Notes under the pieces: generated by a model
What the model was told of the DNA's origin: nothing
Databases searched by the model: none
Seen by the model: only the letters and a program-made list of their open reading frames with translations
DNA from: Nectonema munidae
Lineage: Eukaryota; Nematomorpha; Nectonematoida; Nectonematidae
Length of the DNA: 64,000 bases
Direction of reading: 5' to 3'
NCBI GenBank assembly: GCA_030549495.1
Contig: JAUIRK010001056.1
Coordinates: 186,001-250,000, forward strand
In this document: in pieces, positions 53,601 through 63,541 of the stretch
Layout: every line of letters starts with the position of its first letter
Position numbering within the stretch: the stretch's first letter is position 1
Program-made: the position numbers and the translations under genes

Positions 53601-56600
53601 TTATTAAGTTTTGAGCATGTTGAAGTGTTGCGAATTTTGAGGAGCGGTAAAATTAAAGATAGGCACGCCACTGGGTAGCACCAGATTGTTTAAAGGGTTA
53701 AAGAGGATGAACAACATACAAATATTCAATAAATTTTATAATATTTTAGGTACGCATCTACTTCATGGACACCGGTCTATATTTTGTCAAATGCAGAATT
53801 CTGATCAAAGAGCTCATTTAAAAAGGAAAGTAAAAAATACTCTTTGATTTTTTCTAAAGTTTGGACGTCATCTCTTGATTGAAATGAAGGCAGGTGAGCG
53901 AGAAGATGAATGGCATAGGTAAGAGTATAATCTGGTAATATCACATATAACTTTTCTAAAATATGAATCAAATCATAAAAACATTCTATATAGCACGACG
54001 CATATCAAATTCCAGTGTGATTTGCATATAAATTTATTACAGGCAAACTTCTACAAAGCACAAATCATGAAAAAACATTTGCAGATGTCTTTCATTTGTG
54101 CTAACGAGCAAATTTTTACTCCCACGTGTTTATCTTCTACTTTTGAATAGATTTATTCAGGGCTGATGATTATTAAAAATTTCCCATTATTGATCACCAA
54201 AATTAAAAAAAGGTGACTTTTTTTTACTTTATTGACTTTTATTCACCCTGAAAGGAATGTAGCTTCAATTTTTTTAAAGGAAAATGTATGCAAACTTTTT
54301 ATTTTTATATTTTCCTTACTTGATTTTACAACAAAATTAATGACAAATTTATGATGAAAAAAAATGTTTAATATTTATTTTTGTTTATTAAATTTATAAA
54401 TTCATGTTTCGAATGATAACATGAAATAATCTGAAAAAGGATATCATGTGCTTATCGACATAAACACGGCGTTATTAAATAAGATAGGATAGCACTTTTC
54501 ACAAAGAGGATGCCTTTCTTCTTATTGAATAATAGCAGAAATACTTGTATTTAACACGTATTTCAATTTTCAGGTTAGACGAGGGTTTGAACAAAATAAC
54601 TTTTCATCCAAAGAAGTTAGTCTCTAACCAACTGACTACGATATACGGATTACTAATCATCTTTAACAAATTAGCGACTACCGTAAAGATGGGATATGCT
54701 CGGAGACAACGCGAAAAAGAAACTTACTCTGCAAATCTGCATTATTTCTCAAAAGTTCTCGCCTCTTATTGAAGTTGGCGACGAGAAAGATGTGCATCTT
54801 TGACTTTAGTTCCTTACTCGATTGCATCGGAGAAAGACAAAATATTGCTAAAAATTGGAGAGGTAACTTTAAGCTCATACAATATTTGTGTAGTTTCACG
54901 ACAAACTTTTCTCTAACTTCCAAAAGCTCATCCTTAATGAAATTTAAGAACAGAATCAACGTTAAAAATGAATATAAGGATAAAAAGAAATAATTTACAG
55001 ATTAAAAAAAAATTGATTATTATATAAAAAGATAATACATTATATGCAAGCATGTATTATTTAGGAATTTATAACATAAATTAAGAATATACTTATTTGA
55101 TAAAATTCATGAAGAGAAAGTAAATAATCACTCAAAAATCCACCAAAGAGTTTATTATTCGAAATTGAAATAATGATTAGAGCAAAGAGTTACGAATATT
55201 GTTCTTACCATTACAATCTGAGCGATTTGATAAACGTGAGAAGTTGTGATGAATTTTTGAAAGGTGCCGTAACAAGCGAGTTTCAAAATGCAACAAGCAG
55301 CTTTTAATCGTAAATGAGCAGCAGTACACGGACTATAAGAAAGAAGGGGTGGTGTAAAAATCGGAAATAAAAATGAAGGAATGAAGTAGATGCAAACCTT
55401 AACAAAACTCCAGCATACGTGGAATCAAACTTCTTCAAATCGCCTTGATTGGACACAATGCTCATCATCAACTGAATGGTAGACTCGGCAGCAGTGGACA
55501 ATTGGTAACTGGCAGAAGAGTCTGAAGTGCCACGCAGCCACTGCGTAACGCACTTAATCCCAGCAACTCTGCAACGGCCATCGATGTCAAGGTTGCAAAT
55601 TTCACACCACTCATCCTGATTGGCTGATTCGTTCTGCATTTATGTTAAAGTATCTTTGTACAAAAGCGTATTATTTTGGAATGAATACAAATTATCAAAT
55701 GGAAAATGGAACACCCTTGACATGAATAAAAGTATAGAACAGAATAAAGAGTGATCCTGACAACTAGAATTACAAAAAAATTTGATAATATTAAGAAAAT
55801 ATTTATGAACTCGACGAAGAAAAAAAGTTTGAAATTTTTGGATTTTTAAATGATTATTTGATTGATTTTCAAACATGCATCAACTTTTTAATTTATTGCA
55901 GAAGTTTTTTTGTCTTTGGTGCTCCTTTCCTTAAATCTTCGACATCAATATAAAAGAATCAGACTATGACACACAACTTGCATATTTTTTTATCATAAAT
56001 TAGAATGAAACTCATTTAACCTTTTGAGAGCCAGAATTTTTAAATCGTAGACCAACACTTTATAATTTAGATAATTTAGGCTTTTAATTTTATGACTTTT
56101 GTATTGCGAACAAGAAATATTTTGGCAAATGGGCATCTTCTATATTCGATGAAATTATAATCGAAAATTATTTGTATGTTTTCGGATATTTCAAATAAAG
56201 CTTTTGGTACATGTGCTAAAAAATTAAAAAAACGCCTGAGGTATAGCACACAGCGGAGCAAAAAAAAGATCAAAATCCTTTTTCTGTCAAAGATAAAACA
56301 AGATGACAAGGTCATTTTAATCTGAGAAAAGACGATGGCGTTATAAATGCAGAAATCTTTTTACTCAATTTTTGATAAAAATCCTCTCAACAAAATGTCT
56401 GCATATTCGAATTAGAATTAAATGTGAAATTCGTAACAAAAATTTCAATGATATACCTGACTGACAAAGGGTTGCCTTGCATCTAAAAAATGTCTGTAAT
56501 CGTTTTCCCAAATGTTGAAAAAATATTTCATACAATATTTACAAAATGAAAGTAGCATAATTTAAATGAAAAAAAAATAATTTTATTGGCATTAGATACG

Positions 56601-58476
56601 AATTCCTATAAATGAGATCCTAGACATTATTTGATCCAAGGTATGTGAGAGTACGGTATTCTAGATGCAAAGAAACAAACACGTTGGTACTAATTCTCAC
56701 CATCGTACCTTTTTTGTTTTAAAAAAACAGCATCCAACCCTTATCTTTATAGCAAATGTACAAAGATTTTAAATGCAAAAATTTGTATTTATTTTGCTCT
56801 TCCAGGCAAGGAATTGTTTATTTAATTATATCAAAGGTCTATATGCTTCAGCAAAGTTCATTATTTTGTATAATTTAAATACACGAAAAATTATTATCAA
56901 TAGCAAAATAGTAATTTAAGTATTGAGAGAAAGAACTAAAAATGCTCCATCGCTAACAGCCTAGAAAAAAAAACAAAAAATTGTTCAAATCACCGTCTTC
57001 CTGAAGTTATTGGAAAACCCTGTTCAATTAAATAAACATGAATGCAAAAATGGTTATATATTCGAATAATAAACAGTAGTTGATACTTCTTGTCGGTATA
57101 TAAGTTTGGAAAAATATACATGTTTTCTATTCAATAAAGATGGCATGTGATGAAGAAAATACTCTTAAAGCTAAATGAAAAGCGGGAGGAAATGTGAAAG
57201 AGTAGTTACCGGCTTCAACGAATCATAATTAAGAAGGAGATTCTTGACCACTTGACTAGAAATGAGGCTAGTGACTTTATTAGAGATTGCAGAGTCAAGA
57301 GCAGCCACGTGCAATGCAATGGCGCCAAGAAGGGACAGGGAGGTGAGGTAGAGGGACGATTTCTCATGCGCTTCGCTCACCTGTTTGAAGTGGCTGTCGC
57401 ACTCCTGAAACAAAATACAACAGATATGAGACATCTTAATCTACTTGATTGCAGAAAAAGCAGGCGGCATTAATCCATTTCACCATGCCATCATTTTTAG
57501 CTATCTATTTTTAGGTTTCTTAATCTTAGGGTTATTTTATATCAAATCTCGTCTGTTTTTTCAAGGATGAAATGGGATGAGTAATTTGATATAAAATTAT
57601 CGTAAAATCAAGGAATTGTACGCGCCATCTCAGGTGATGATAGGATGGAATGGCTTAAGGAACGATTGAAATTGTTATGATGCTGGTGGCATTATATAAA
57701 AGATAAATGCGCAAAATAAAAAGAGAAAAAAGGAGATGCCATATCTTTTTGTTCTCCAACCTTTTATATCGATTATATCTCCTTTTTTTCTCTTCTGATT
57801 GGGCTCATTTATCTTTTATCATCATAACTAGGGCGGTTAAAAGTCAATAAAGTCAACTTTTTAGATTTAACTGCAGAATTATATAGATTTACGATGTAAC
57901 ACAAATCTCCAGTTTTATATACTTTTTTTTGTATTTTTTTGTCAATTAAAGTCAACTTTTTTCCATATAGCCAATTTTTTGTTAGGTCAATTTTTGTATT
58001 TGACGATATTCAAATTAATTTTAATAGGTACAATTCGATTTTATATAACATACTTAAAAAGACTTCGATATAAAAAAGTTCAAAGTTTATTTAGTATTTT
58101 ATAATACCGGGAATATATAGAGTAATTAAAAAACCCCGGATTCAAAATTTCCCTTCCTGAAATCCCAGGAATAAACTCAAGTCATATGCGCGAAATGTTG
58201 TTCGTTGAAACGTCCAAGTTGAAGCTCCGATTTTTGTGGCATTTTATGCTTCCAACAGAGAATGGAAATTGAGAAAAAGTTTGCTTGAATGCACGCTTGA
58301 TGAAGTCGCGCTGGTGAAAAGTGGACAAGTGTGTTAAAAGGCGTACGTCGAGAAACTCAGAAGAAAGTTGCGTCATTTTTTCACTCTTGAGCAAGTGAGT
58401 GAGGCAAAGAAAGCCGCGTTTCACAACTTTGGGTGAACCATTTCTAGTTGATTGGGTGATTGTTGTGAGCAGAATT
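41615..58476 (-). CDS. PDS5: PDS5 sister chromatid cohesion protein, C-terminal 831 residues (5' part outside window)
   Basis: Minus-strand gene. Exons, 5' to 3': 58476-58347, 57404-57210, 55633-55398, 55332-55209, 54932-54728, 53955-53841, 52206-52074, 51677-51498, 47813-47635, 47313-47302, 47053-46752, 46691-46610, 44838-44689, 44307-44264, 44187-44178, 42613-42387, 41894-41810, 41758-41694, 41637-41615. All phases agree; 2496 bases after a split codon give 832 codons including the stop. The first eight exons match the late HEAT repeats of PDS5A/B (LLAHLPSFQSRDDVQ; CLWFIMEPLM; YAVCDIAIRLI). Then comes a low-complexity charged tail with AAEKKIQLRR, reminiscent of the vertebrate PDS5B C terminus, and a final KSKAKKKKKL. 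PDS5 binds the cohesin ring and controls its loading, release and acetylation in the nucleus. The gene continues past the right edge through an intron longer than 5.5 kb. Confidence 0.93.
41694..41758 (-). CDS. PDS5: PDS5 penultimate exon
   Basis: Acceptor TTACTTAG, donor AAAG|GTAATA; 65 bases encoding STTTVVKVSMKKHLTGSKSK. Confidence 0.72.
41810..41894 (-). CDS. PDS5: PDS5 tail exon
   Basis: Acceptor TTTTTACAG, donor AA|GTAAAC. Encodes AINAKKQQKSKEAPVKKQ. If the donor is not used a TAA ends the protein one codon later, so this may also be an alternative terminus. Confidence 0.78.
42387..42613 (-). CDS. PDS5: PDS5 tail exon (75 codons, Ser-rich)
   Basis: Acceptor TTTGATTAG, donor AG|GTAGAG. 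Encodes KRDNADKASKQSETVSSSRS, then SSSSQTPESQPN, and ends AKAAEKKIQLRR, which recalls the AERQIDLQR end of vertebrate PDS5B. Confidence 0.85.
42828..42957. mobile_element. MITE with TTAA target duplication
   Basis: 130 bp; left end CCCATTTACGACCAATG, right end TGGTCTTAAATGGG, flanked by TTAA at 42824-42827 and 42958-42961. Interior nearly identical to 8129-8257 (ATAAGTAATTTCATCTTCGT), and the first half is also seen at 2225-2303. Confidence 0.88.
43801..44063. mobile_element. hAT MITE with perfect 8-bp duplication
   Basis: 263 bp. Left end CAGGCCCGTAGCCAG; right-end complement CAGGCCCGTAGCTAG. Flanked on both sides by ATTGTGCA (43793-43800 and 44064-44071). Contains a C10 run near 43840. Probably recent, given the intact duplication. 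Confidence 0.92.
44178..44187 (-). CDS. PDS5: Candidate PDS5 10-base microexon
   Basis: ATATTTTTAG|ACACAAAGAG|GTAAGATT. Both splice sites are good, and 10 bases convert phase 1 to phase 2, exactly what links 44264 to 42613. Confidence 0.45.
44264..44307 (-). CDS. PDS5: Candidate PDS5 small exon (44 bases)
   Basis: Acceptor CCTATAG, donor CACG|GTGAGG, encoding SDLKSSPVLSGINH. Phase 2 in and phase 1 out, so it needs the 10-base exon at 44178 to restore the frame; together they add 54 bases. Reading on without splicing meets a TAG. Confidence 0.5.
44492..44632 (-). repeat. tRNA-derived SINE, type A
   Basis: Same unit as 2317-2456 on the minus strand: TTGGTTAGATACTGGGTTTC, B-box-like GGCTTCGATCCTGC, GGCGCAATTGTGCCC and the tail ACCTTTACCTTT. 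Confidence 0.75.
44689..44838 (-). CDS. PDS5: PDS5 tail exon (49 codons)
   Basis: Acceptor TTAATTAAG, donor GC|GTAAGA. Encodes LNLKKRLLSHLRNISANEDD and GGSSASTPRKA. Its phase 2 end could join 44307 or directly 42613. Confidence 0.78.
44839..46609 (-). other. PDS5 intron
   Basis: AT-rich; contains the G-run MITE at 46236-46511. Nothing else recognised. Confidence 0.45.
46236..46511. mobile_element. hAT-like MITE with long G run
   Basis: Left end CAGCGCGTCCAG followed by a G run of about 20; right-end complement CAGTAGCGTATCCAG with a GGCGGGGGC tract. This CAGTNGCGTANCCAGG plus G-run layout is a common arthropod hAT end. Flanks share TTAT only. Confidence 0.65.
46610..46691 (-). CDS. PDS5: PDS5 tail exon (basic)
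   Basis: Acceptor TTTTTTCTAG, donor AG|GTAAAC. Encodes YKNKSFSAKKKDSNTAKPF; Lys-rich and probably disordered. Confidence 0.8.
46752..47053 (-). CDS. PDS5: PDS5 tail exon (100 codons, charged)
   Basis: Acceptor CACTTTAG, donor AG|GTAATT. Encodes EEIYAKRKDRGDLGDSF, GDERRNDDSDEDG and KANKKKKIEEAVEEYL: a charged, probably disordered stretch with a lysine cluster suitable as a nuclear localisation signal. No family domain. Confidence 0.82.
47302..47313 (-). CDS. PDS5: Candidate PDS5 12-base microexon
   Basis: CTTCTCTAG|TCGAAGCAAAAG|GTAAGTGC: a strong donor and an acceptor 12 bases upstream, phase 2 to 2, length divisible by three, so inclusion is optional for the frame. Using the better TTTTTGTAG acceptor upstream would bring a stop into frame. 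Confidence 0.45.
47635..47813 (-). CDS. PDS5: PDS5 tail exon
   Basis: Acceptor ATTTTTAG, phase 0. Encodes RKVPKPAILEFFAMSRPTNI and an acidic segment. Read straight on it reaches TAG after FTPEDL, but the donor TT|GTAGGA gives phase 2, which fits the next exons. Either an alternative last exon or spliced as modelled. Confidence 0.75.
48842..49007. mobile_element. Short pogo-like MITE
   Basis: Left end CAGTAAAACTTCTT after TA; right-end complement CAGTAAAATTCTTATAA. About 165 bp. The ends resemble the Tigger end at 63542 (CAGTAAAATC). Confidence 0.5.
49160..49199. repeat. Perfect 12-bp inverted repeat (hairpin)
   Basis: AGGTCTGGCAAG at 49160-49171 and CTTGCCAGACCT at 49188-49199, separated by 16 bases (ACATCCCGAGAGATAA). 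Unusually GC-rich for this region. Role unknown. Confidence 0.85.
50690..51082. mobile_element. TIR element with 27-bp inverted ends
   Basis: Left GTATACTACAATGGTTTC and right-end complement GTATACTACGATGGTTTC, continuing through TATTCCATA. 393 bp, no coding. Superfamily not assigned; ends lie next to TA. Confidence 0.75.
51498..51677 (-). CDS. PDS5: PDS5 exon (60 codons)
   Basis: Acceptor TTTTTTTAG, donor AAA|GTATTT, phase 0 to 0. MYAVCDIAIRLI and PILPAKLYTKVDKSYKN match YAVCDLA and PVLPARFFTQPDKNF, the last well-conserved block before the variable tail. Confidence 0.95.
52074..52206 (-). CDS. PDS5: PDS5 exon (44 codons)
   Basis: Acceptor TTTTTTTCTAAG, donor AAA|GTATAT. Encodes CLWFIMEPLMQRQDSFSF and YKELIENIKQTKDA, matching ECLWF-x-LE-L and KMAENIKLTRDA of vertebrate PDS5. 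Confidence 0.93.
52298..52420 (-). repeat. tRNA-derived SINE, type C
   Basis: On the minus strand: perfect B box GGTTCGATTCCCC, preceded by an A-box-like AAGCGTGGATTC, followed by a body ending GCGGTACGGAC and an AAAT-rich tail. The acceptor stem does not pair, so this is not a tRNA gene. Confidence 0.6.
53437..53672. mobile_element. hAT-like MITE
   Basis: Left CAGTGGCGAAGAGG with a GC-rich tract (GGTCCGCCCGGGGCGC); right-end complement CAGTGGCGTGCC. Flanks share GTAG only. 236 bp. Confidence 0.65.
53841..53955 (-). CDS. PDS5: PDS5 exon (LLAH motif)
   Basis: Acceptor ATATTTTAG, donor GA|GTATTT. Encodes ILPDYTLTYAIHLLAHLPSF, the LPEYVVPYMIHLLAHDPDF landmark. The longer open frame downstream of the donor is intron. 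Confidence 0.95.
54728..54932 (-). CDS. PDS5: PDS5 exon (68 codons)
   Basis: Acceptor CATTAAG, donor A|GTAAGT, a strong site; reading past it would give an open but intronic extension. DELLEVREKFVVKLHKY and LPLQFLAIFCLSP are clear PDS5 sequence. Confidence 0.95.
55209..55332 (-). CDS. PDS5: PDS5 exon (41 codons)
   Basis: Acceptor CTTATAG, donor ATG|GTAAGA. HLRLKAACCILKLACYGTF is the LRLAAGSAIMKLA repeat of PDS5. Confidence 0.92.
55398..55633 (-). CDS. PDS5: PDS5 exon (78 codons)
   Basis: Acceptor AAATGCAG, donor AG|GTTTGC. Encodes RVAGIKCVTQWLRG and MMSIVSNQGDLKK, matching the VQAIKLLVRWLLG and SAMLVSEGDL blocks of the family. Confidence 0.92.
55634..57209 (-). other. PDS5 intron
   Basis: AT-rich; one MITE-like start near 56019 (CCTTTTGAGAGCCAG). 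No coding recognised. Confidence 0.4.
57210..57404 (-). CDS. PDS5: PDS5 exon (65 codons)
   Basis: Acceptor TTTTGTTTCAG, donor CCG|GTAACT, phase 0 to 0. SLYLTSLSLLGAIALHVA aligns with the LITPLVSLGHISMLAP segment of vertebrate PDS5, and VVKNLLLNYD with IVKDLLMND. Confidence 0.92.
57405..58346 (-). other. PDS5 intron
   Basis: AT-rich. Short inverted words AAAAGAGAAAAAAGGAGAT and ATCTCCTTTTTTTCTCTT at 57719-57795 form a hairpin, possibly a small MITE. Confidence 0.4.
58347..58476 (-). CDS. PDS5: PDS5 exon (HEAT repeat, first in window)
   Basis: Acceptor TTTGCAG, phase 2 in. Encodes LTTITQSTRNGSPKVVKRG, equivalent to the ILHQKAKRGTPHQAKQAV segment of vertebrate PDS5. I end it at FLD before GTACGC because this phase joins the next exon; the open frame continuing to 58182 is intron. 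Confidence 0.85.
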
Positions 58477-61400
58477 CTGCAAATAAAAATGCAAAAAATA
58501 ACTCTTCAAAATAGCCAATATTCAATTTATAAATCTATATTTTTGAATATTTAATTATAAAACAAAAGAGCCTCCTATATTCATAGAGACAATAGGATGG
58601 CATTGAAGCCAAGGTAGATTTCATAAGGTGAGTGCGTGGACAATCAGATGTCAAGACCTCTGTAGATTTAGATTTCTTAATAGAATCAATTTGTCACATT
58701 TTTCATATCTTTGATCAATATTGCTATTTAAAATTTTTTAAAATACCTTACTTTATTAATAAATTTATTTGATGTTACTTAGTAGGTAAAAATTTCATAA
58801 AATGCAAGTAATTGAGTTTATTCAAACATTCAAGACAAATAAATATGAAATTTGTGCGATGTAATACTTAAGATGCATATAAATATATTTTAAGCTCAAT
58901 TTGACCGTTTGGTATTTAAAGGCAAAACTGTATTTTAGTATTTTTAGTGTTTAAGAAAAATAAATACCCATTAATTCTCTGTAAATAAAAACGCAAAAAT
59001 AACAAGTATTTGATTTTAGAAAAATTTTCATTTTAAAGAGATGAACTTAAATTTTTTTAAAAAGTTTTGAAGCAAATTTAATATAAATGAAATAAAATAA
59101 ATTTTATTATTTATTAGCGCTAAAATATAAATCTAAACTCGTGATAATTTTAAACAAAAGTTGTCCTTCCTTTCTTAAAACTCTTTTCAAATGAGAAGTG
59201 AGAGGAGAAAAAACTGACAGATTTTTGATTAAACTTTTGACGATCTTGGTGAGTTTGAAGTATACATTTGTTGGTTATATTTCTTCAATGTAATACTGTT
59301 CTTTCTCTTTGGTTTCACTTAAGAAATAATTCTAATTAATACTTTTTACTTAATGTTTACTTAATTATTTTTTTTGAACTAAAAATATCATAGACAATAT
59401 TCTAATTAATTCTTTCATTTAGTTTTATACACAATGGTTAAGGCGATTTCCCATATCTCTTTCCAATCAAGCTATGCAGACCTCTTGCAATTGAATATTC
59501 TGAAACAATCACGAAAGAATGTGATAAAAGAAATAAAATTTGGAAAGTTAGACATAATTAAATCAACATAGCAAAAAGAGGAAGTGCTCGCTCATACATT
59601 TGTAGAAAATGTTATTTAACCTGCTTTTTGAAATTGTAATATTTGAAGTTGTACAGAAATATCCAGAAAATATAATTATATCCCTACCTCTTTATTGGAA
59701 GAGGAATAGATTAAATGTCCGAAAATATAGAAGACAATTTGGTTGAAACAAAAAAGAGAAATCTTTTATCCAAACTTGATGAAAAGATAATAAAAGGTAA
59801 CAATGTATTTTTGGTGGCATATGTTCTTTTCTACATTTTAAAATGGGATTGAAAAAAATCCATCTTTCTTCGTTTAATCATTCTCTTATTGAACTAAATT
59901 TTGGAAAAAAATGCTTACTTTATCTTGTCATTTTAATAAAAATTGTTAAAATTAATTGTCTTTTAGTGATTCTAAAAATGGTAGGAAAATCGGAAGCAAT
60001 GACTTTGTTCATGTTAACAAAAATTCTATTTTTAATCCTAGATATATGATGCAAAAAAATTTACATTTGATAAAACAGAACGATAAAGTACTTTTCATTG
60101 ATTTTAGACTGTCATAATGCTCTTAATTTTTATTCTTTACAGCAGAGAAGTTCGTAAATACAGACATTTCTTTTGTTGTAATGTTTAATACACTTCTACG
60201 CTTGTTCTATGCCTCCTTAAATTTAATATCAACACTTCAAAACACACAAATGCTGACTAACTTTAGTGTATGCCTCCTTAAAATTAATATAATCTCCTTT
60301 AAACACACAAATGCTAAATAATTTAGATTTTTGTCCATGACTTTGTGTGAATTATGTTTTTCACAATGGAGCATACATAAAAATGCCTCCATAGTTCTAA
60401 CCACTATGTGGTTATGTAAAAAATATATGTATGTTTTTTGTAATATATATAATATATATTACAAAAACAGTGTAATAAATTAGGAAAAAATACTTTTCAT
60501 CATTATGTCCATTGAAAAACCATTTAGGAAAACGTTGCGTTTTGCTTTTACTCACCAACTAATTCTTTCATTACTTAACCGTATTTAAGGCAAGGGGGCG
60601 GAATCCCCCCCCCCCCCCGCCCCCTTAAAAAATATGTTCAATTTATTCAAAAACTAATAACTAAACAGTTTTTTCACCTTTTCTTAATGCCTATTTGTAG
60701 TGATTTAAAAGAAGTTATATTTTTTTCTTATATGAAATATTCTCACAATGTATGTCTTGTAAAAATGGCAGAATAGAATTAAAAAGTTTCTTCTTTTCTT
60801 ATTAAGTTTTAAGCAATTTTTCCCATGAGAAACCATAAATTTTTAATAAAAAGTGAATATATTGTAACTTTTATTTCGTTAACTGTTTAAAAAGTAATTT
60901 TTTTTTATAATAGGTCATTGAACTCAAAGGATATATTTGAAAATACTTTATTTATAAATCAGCAACTAATGCTGATTCACAACAACATTGTTTATATAAA
61001 AACATAAAAAAAATAAGATTTAGTTATCAAAACGTAAAAGCCACGTATGTTTATTTACTGACTTTTGTAAGTTTTCTACTTGAAAAGTCACAGAACTAGA
61101 TCATTAATGGCTTTCATAAAGCATTAGTAAATATGAAAATCAAAAAACGTAAGGTACATGCTTCCTTACTTTTGTCAGTAATAGAAGGTTTTGATCCAGA
61201 GTACTTGGCTTGATCAAATTTTTCACATCCTTCAATGCTTATGACGTCATAATAAAAACAGTATACATTCCTTACGCAATGATATGTATGTATGTATGTC
61301 ATTGCTGTATATTGTTTAACTATATACACTACGTATATACACTAAACTTATAAATCACATGTGATACTTTGCATGCTTCATACGTCAGAATCATATTTTT

Positions 61401-61560
61401 TAATCATTTATACTCTACTTTCCATTTTTGATTTTAGCATTTTATCGTTAGTATAATAGGACTTTTTTTTTAACTTTTGCACTATTTTTTTCTTCACTTG
61501 TTGTTTGATAAGTAAGAATTTACAATTTTTTATTTTTTAGTCTAATTGTAAGTTTTTGTA
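58477..61560 (-). other. PDS5 upstream intron, first part
   Basis: AT-rich; a two-copy tandem repeat (60209-60330), a 36-bp AT palindrome (60432-60468) and a C15 run near 60608. No PDS5 exon recognised here. Confidence 0.45.
60209..60330. repeat. Tandem repeat, about 62 bp x 2
   Basis: Both units contain ATGCCTCCTTAAA, TTAATAT and AAACACACAAATGCT. Low interest. Confidence 0.75.
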
Positions 61561-61562
61561 GC

Positions 61563-63541
61563 ATGTCTGGTATTAGAAATATTATTAAAAAAAAAAGGAA
61601 AAATGAGGGTTCATCAAAAGATGTTTGTGCCGAAGAGTCATCGAGTATAGATAACATAATTCAATTATTTCATGATCAAGATGCTTCAAAATCAAAGTCA
61701 TCAACTAGTGAAAGTTATTCCGAATCAATTTATGGAGAACTTTGCCCATCAGAAGAGGATGATGTTTCCTAAGAGTTAGAAAACGACTTCGATCAAAATA
61801 CCAGAAGTATTGGCACGAGTCTCGAATGTCACCGTAGACTTTTATTTTCTATTAATGATTGTTTAGATGAAAATAGATTTGATAGAATTCCTGTACAGAC
61901 AGAAGAAACTTTTAGATCTGTATTGAAAGCTAATTCTTTAGAAAAAAACAAGGGATAAAAGATAAGGAACTTTTATGGTCAAATGTTAAACCAATAAATG
62001 TTGGTAGACAGGGAAGCGAAAATATAATCAGAGGAGGTGTTGGTCTGAAATCAAATGTTTTTGCGGAATCCCCTAAAGAATGCTTGAATTTGTTTTTAAG
62101 TGAGTCAATTTTAAATGAAATAATACATAAGATAAATATTTATATCAGAGATAACAATAAAGAAAAACTTGATGATATTAGGTATCCTCACATTCGTATC
62201 ATAGACATTGAAGAACTGCAAGCTTTTATTGGTCTGACTTATTTGAGAGCATTGCTAAAACAAAACTACTTGAGAGTAAAATTTTTGTGGTCTGATTTGG
62301 GTTGTCCTATATTTGCTTCCACTACGAGTATGAAGAGATTTTATTTTTGAACAAACATTTGTGCTTTGATTTAGTTTCTACGAGAGAGGAAAGATGGAAG
62401 TTCGATAGATTTGCTGCATTTCGTAATATTTTTGAAATGTTTAATGAAAATTGTTGTAAATCGGTTAATCCAACATCTTTTTTAACAATAGATGAATCTT
62501 TGTATCCATCTAGAACTGCTGTAAAATTTCAAGTATATAGCCCACTTAAGCCTGCAAAGTATGGACTGTTATTCAGATCTCTTTGCAGTGTTAAAAATGC
62601 TTTTACATACCAATCAAGCGTTTATGCTGGCAGACCAATTAAGGGCGAAGGTCCATTTTATCTGAACACAACTGAAGAAATGGTTGAAGAGTTAATAAAC
62701 AAAGTCAAGAGGTCATGCAACATAAAAGGTAGAAATATCACTTTAGATAGATTTTATACATCATTAAAATTAATTGTGTGGTTGTTTAAAGAAAAAATAA
62801 CATGTTTAGGAACAATAATGGCTACAAGAATAGGTATTCCCAAAGAACTTATTTTATTGACCGATAGAGATAATTTTTCTTACAAAATTTTTTGGGAAAA
62901 AAACTATTTTAAGTCGTTAAGTTTACTATATAAATAATAAAAATAAGAACGCTTTAATAGAGTAATAAGAACGTTTTAATTGCATCATCAATGCCTTCTA
63001 TTTTAGGTGTTTCTAAAGATAAAAATAAAAAGCCAGCATTGTATAAACTGTATGACTATACAAAAGGTGGAGTTGATATATTTGATCAGCGTATTTCTTA
63101 TATTACTAGTAATAGAAAAACTAAAAAATGGACTATAAAGGCTTGGAGCTTTATACTAGATACAGCAAGAGTTAATGCTAAAACTGTTTTTTGTTTGAAA
63201 AAATCAAAAGATCCTAGAAAAATTGATACGTTCTCTTTTGGTGTAGAGCTTATTAAGTTTTTGGTGTTTCCTTATATAAGATCAAAACCTAGTTGTGGTC
63301 TCAGTACCAAAATAAAATCAAAAATTGCAACTATTTGCGGTTTGTCAGATAAAATAACTATTTCAAGCAGCGATTCATTTTTGGAAAAACAGGGCCAGTT
63401 AGAAGATGTGATAAATGTTTAAAGTCTATTTCTGGAGACAACTACAAGAAACTTAAAGACAAATTGAAAAAAATAAAGCAGCAATGTCAGAAATGCGGAA
63501 AGGCATGCTGTAATGAACATTCATATATTGTATCTGTACTA
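61563..63541 (+). pseudogene. piggyBac-type transposase, decayed
   Basis: Starts at ATG 61563 (MSGIRNIIKKKRK, acidic N terminus). Catalytic aspartates are readable: D in TIDESLYPSR (62491), D in ITLDRFYTS (62746) and D in GGVDIFDQR (63075), the DDD triad of piggyBac, with YSPLKPAKYG between. A C-terminal cysteine-rich domain (CDKCL, then CQKCGKACCNEH) is present after a frameshift near 63395. Interrupted by a stop at 61770 and frameshifts near 62000, 62310 and 62950. About 650 codons, near the usual family length. Lies in the 5' intron of PDS5 on the opposite strand. Its own TTAA ends were not found. The Tigger element at 63542 begins inside its last codons. Confidence 0.88.

Larger units (their letters stand above)
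52207..53840 (-). other. PDS5 intron
   Basis: Contains a tRNA-like SINE (about 52298-52420), MITE scraps near 53190 and 53690, and a hAT-like MITE (53437-53672). Confidence 0.5.

Noticed and set aside
54678..54727. Extension of the PDS5 exon into SKFLFRVVSEHIPSL
   Set aside because: A strong A|GTAAGT donor precedes it and the family alignment continues in the next exon.
58182..58346. Downstream extension of the first PDS5 exon in the same frame
   Set aside because: The family alignment jumps from before the GTACGC donor directly to the next exon; the extension has no counterpart.
59716..59799. Small plus-strand frame MSENIEDNLVETKKRN with a following GTAACA
   Set aside because: Could be a first exon, but no partner exon or similarity found; chance is likelier.
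61114..61329. Minus-strand 71-residue frame upstream of piggyBac
   Set aside because: Contains a GTAT microsatellite and no recognisable domain; not a PDS5 exon.
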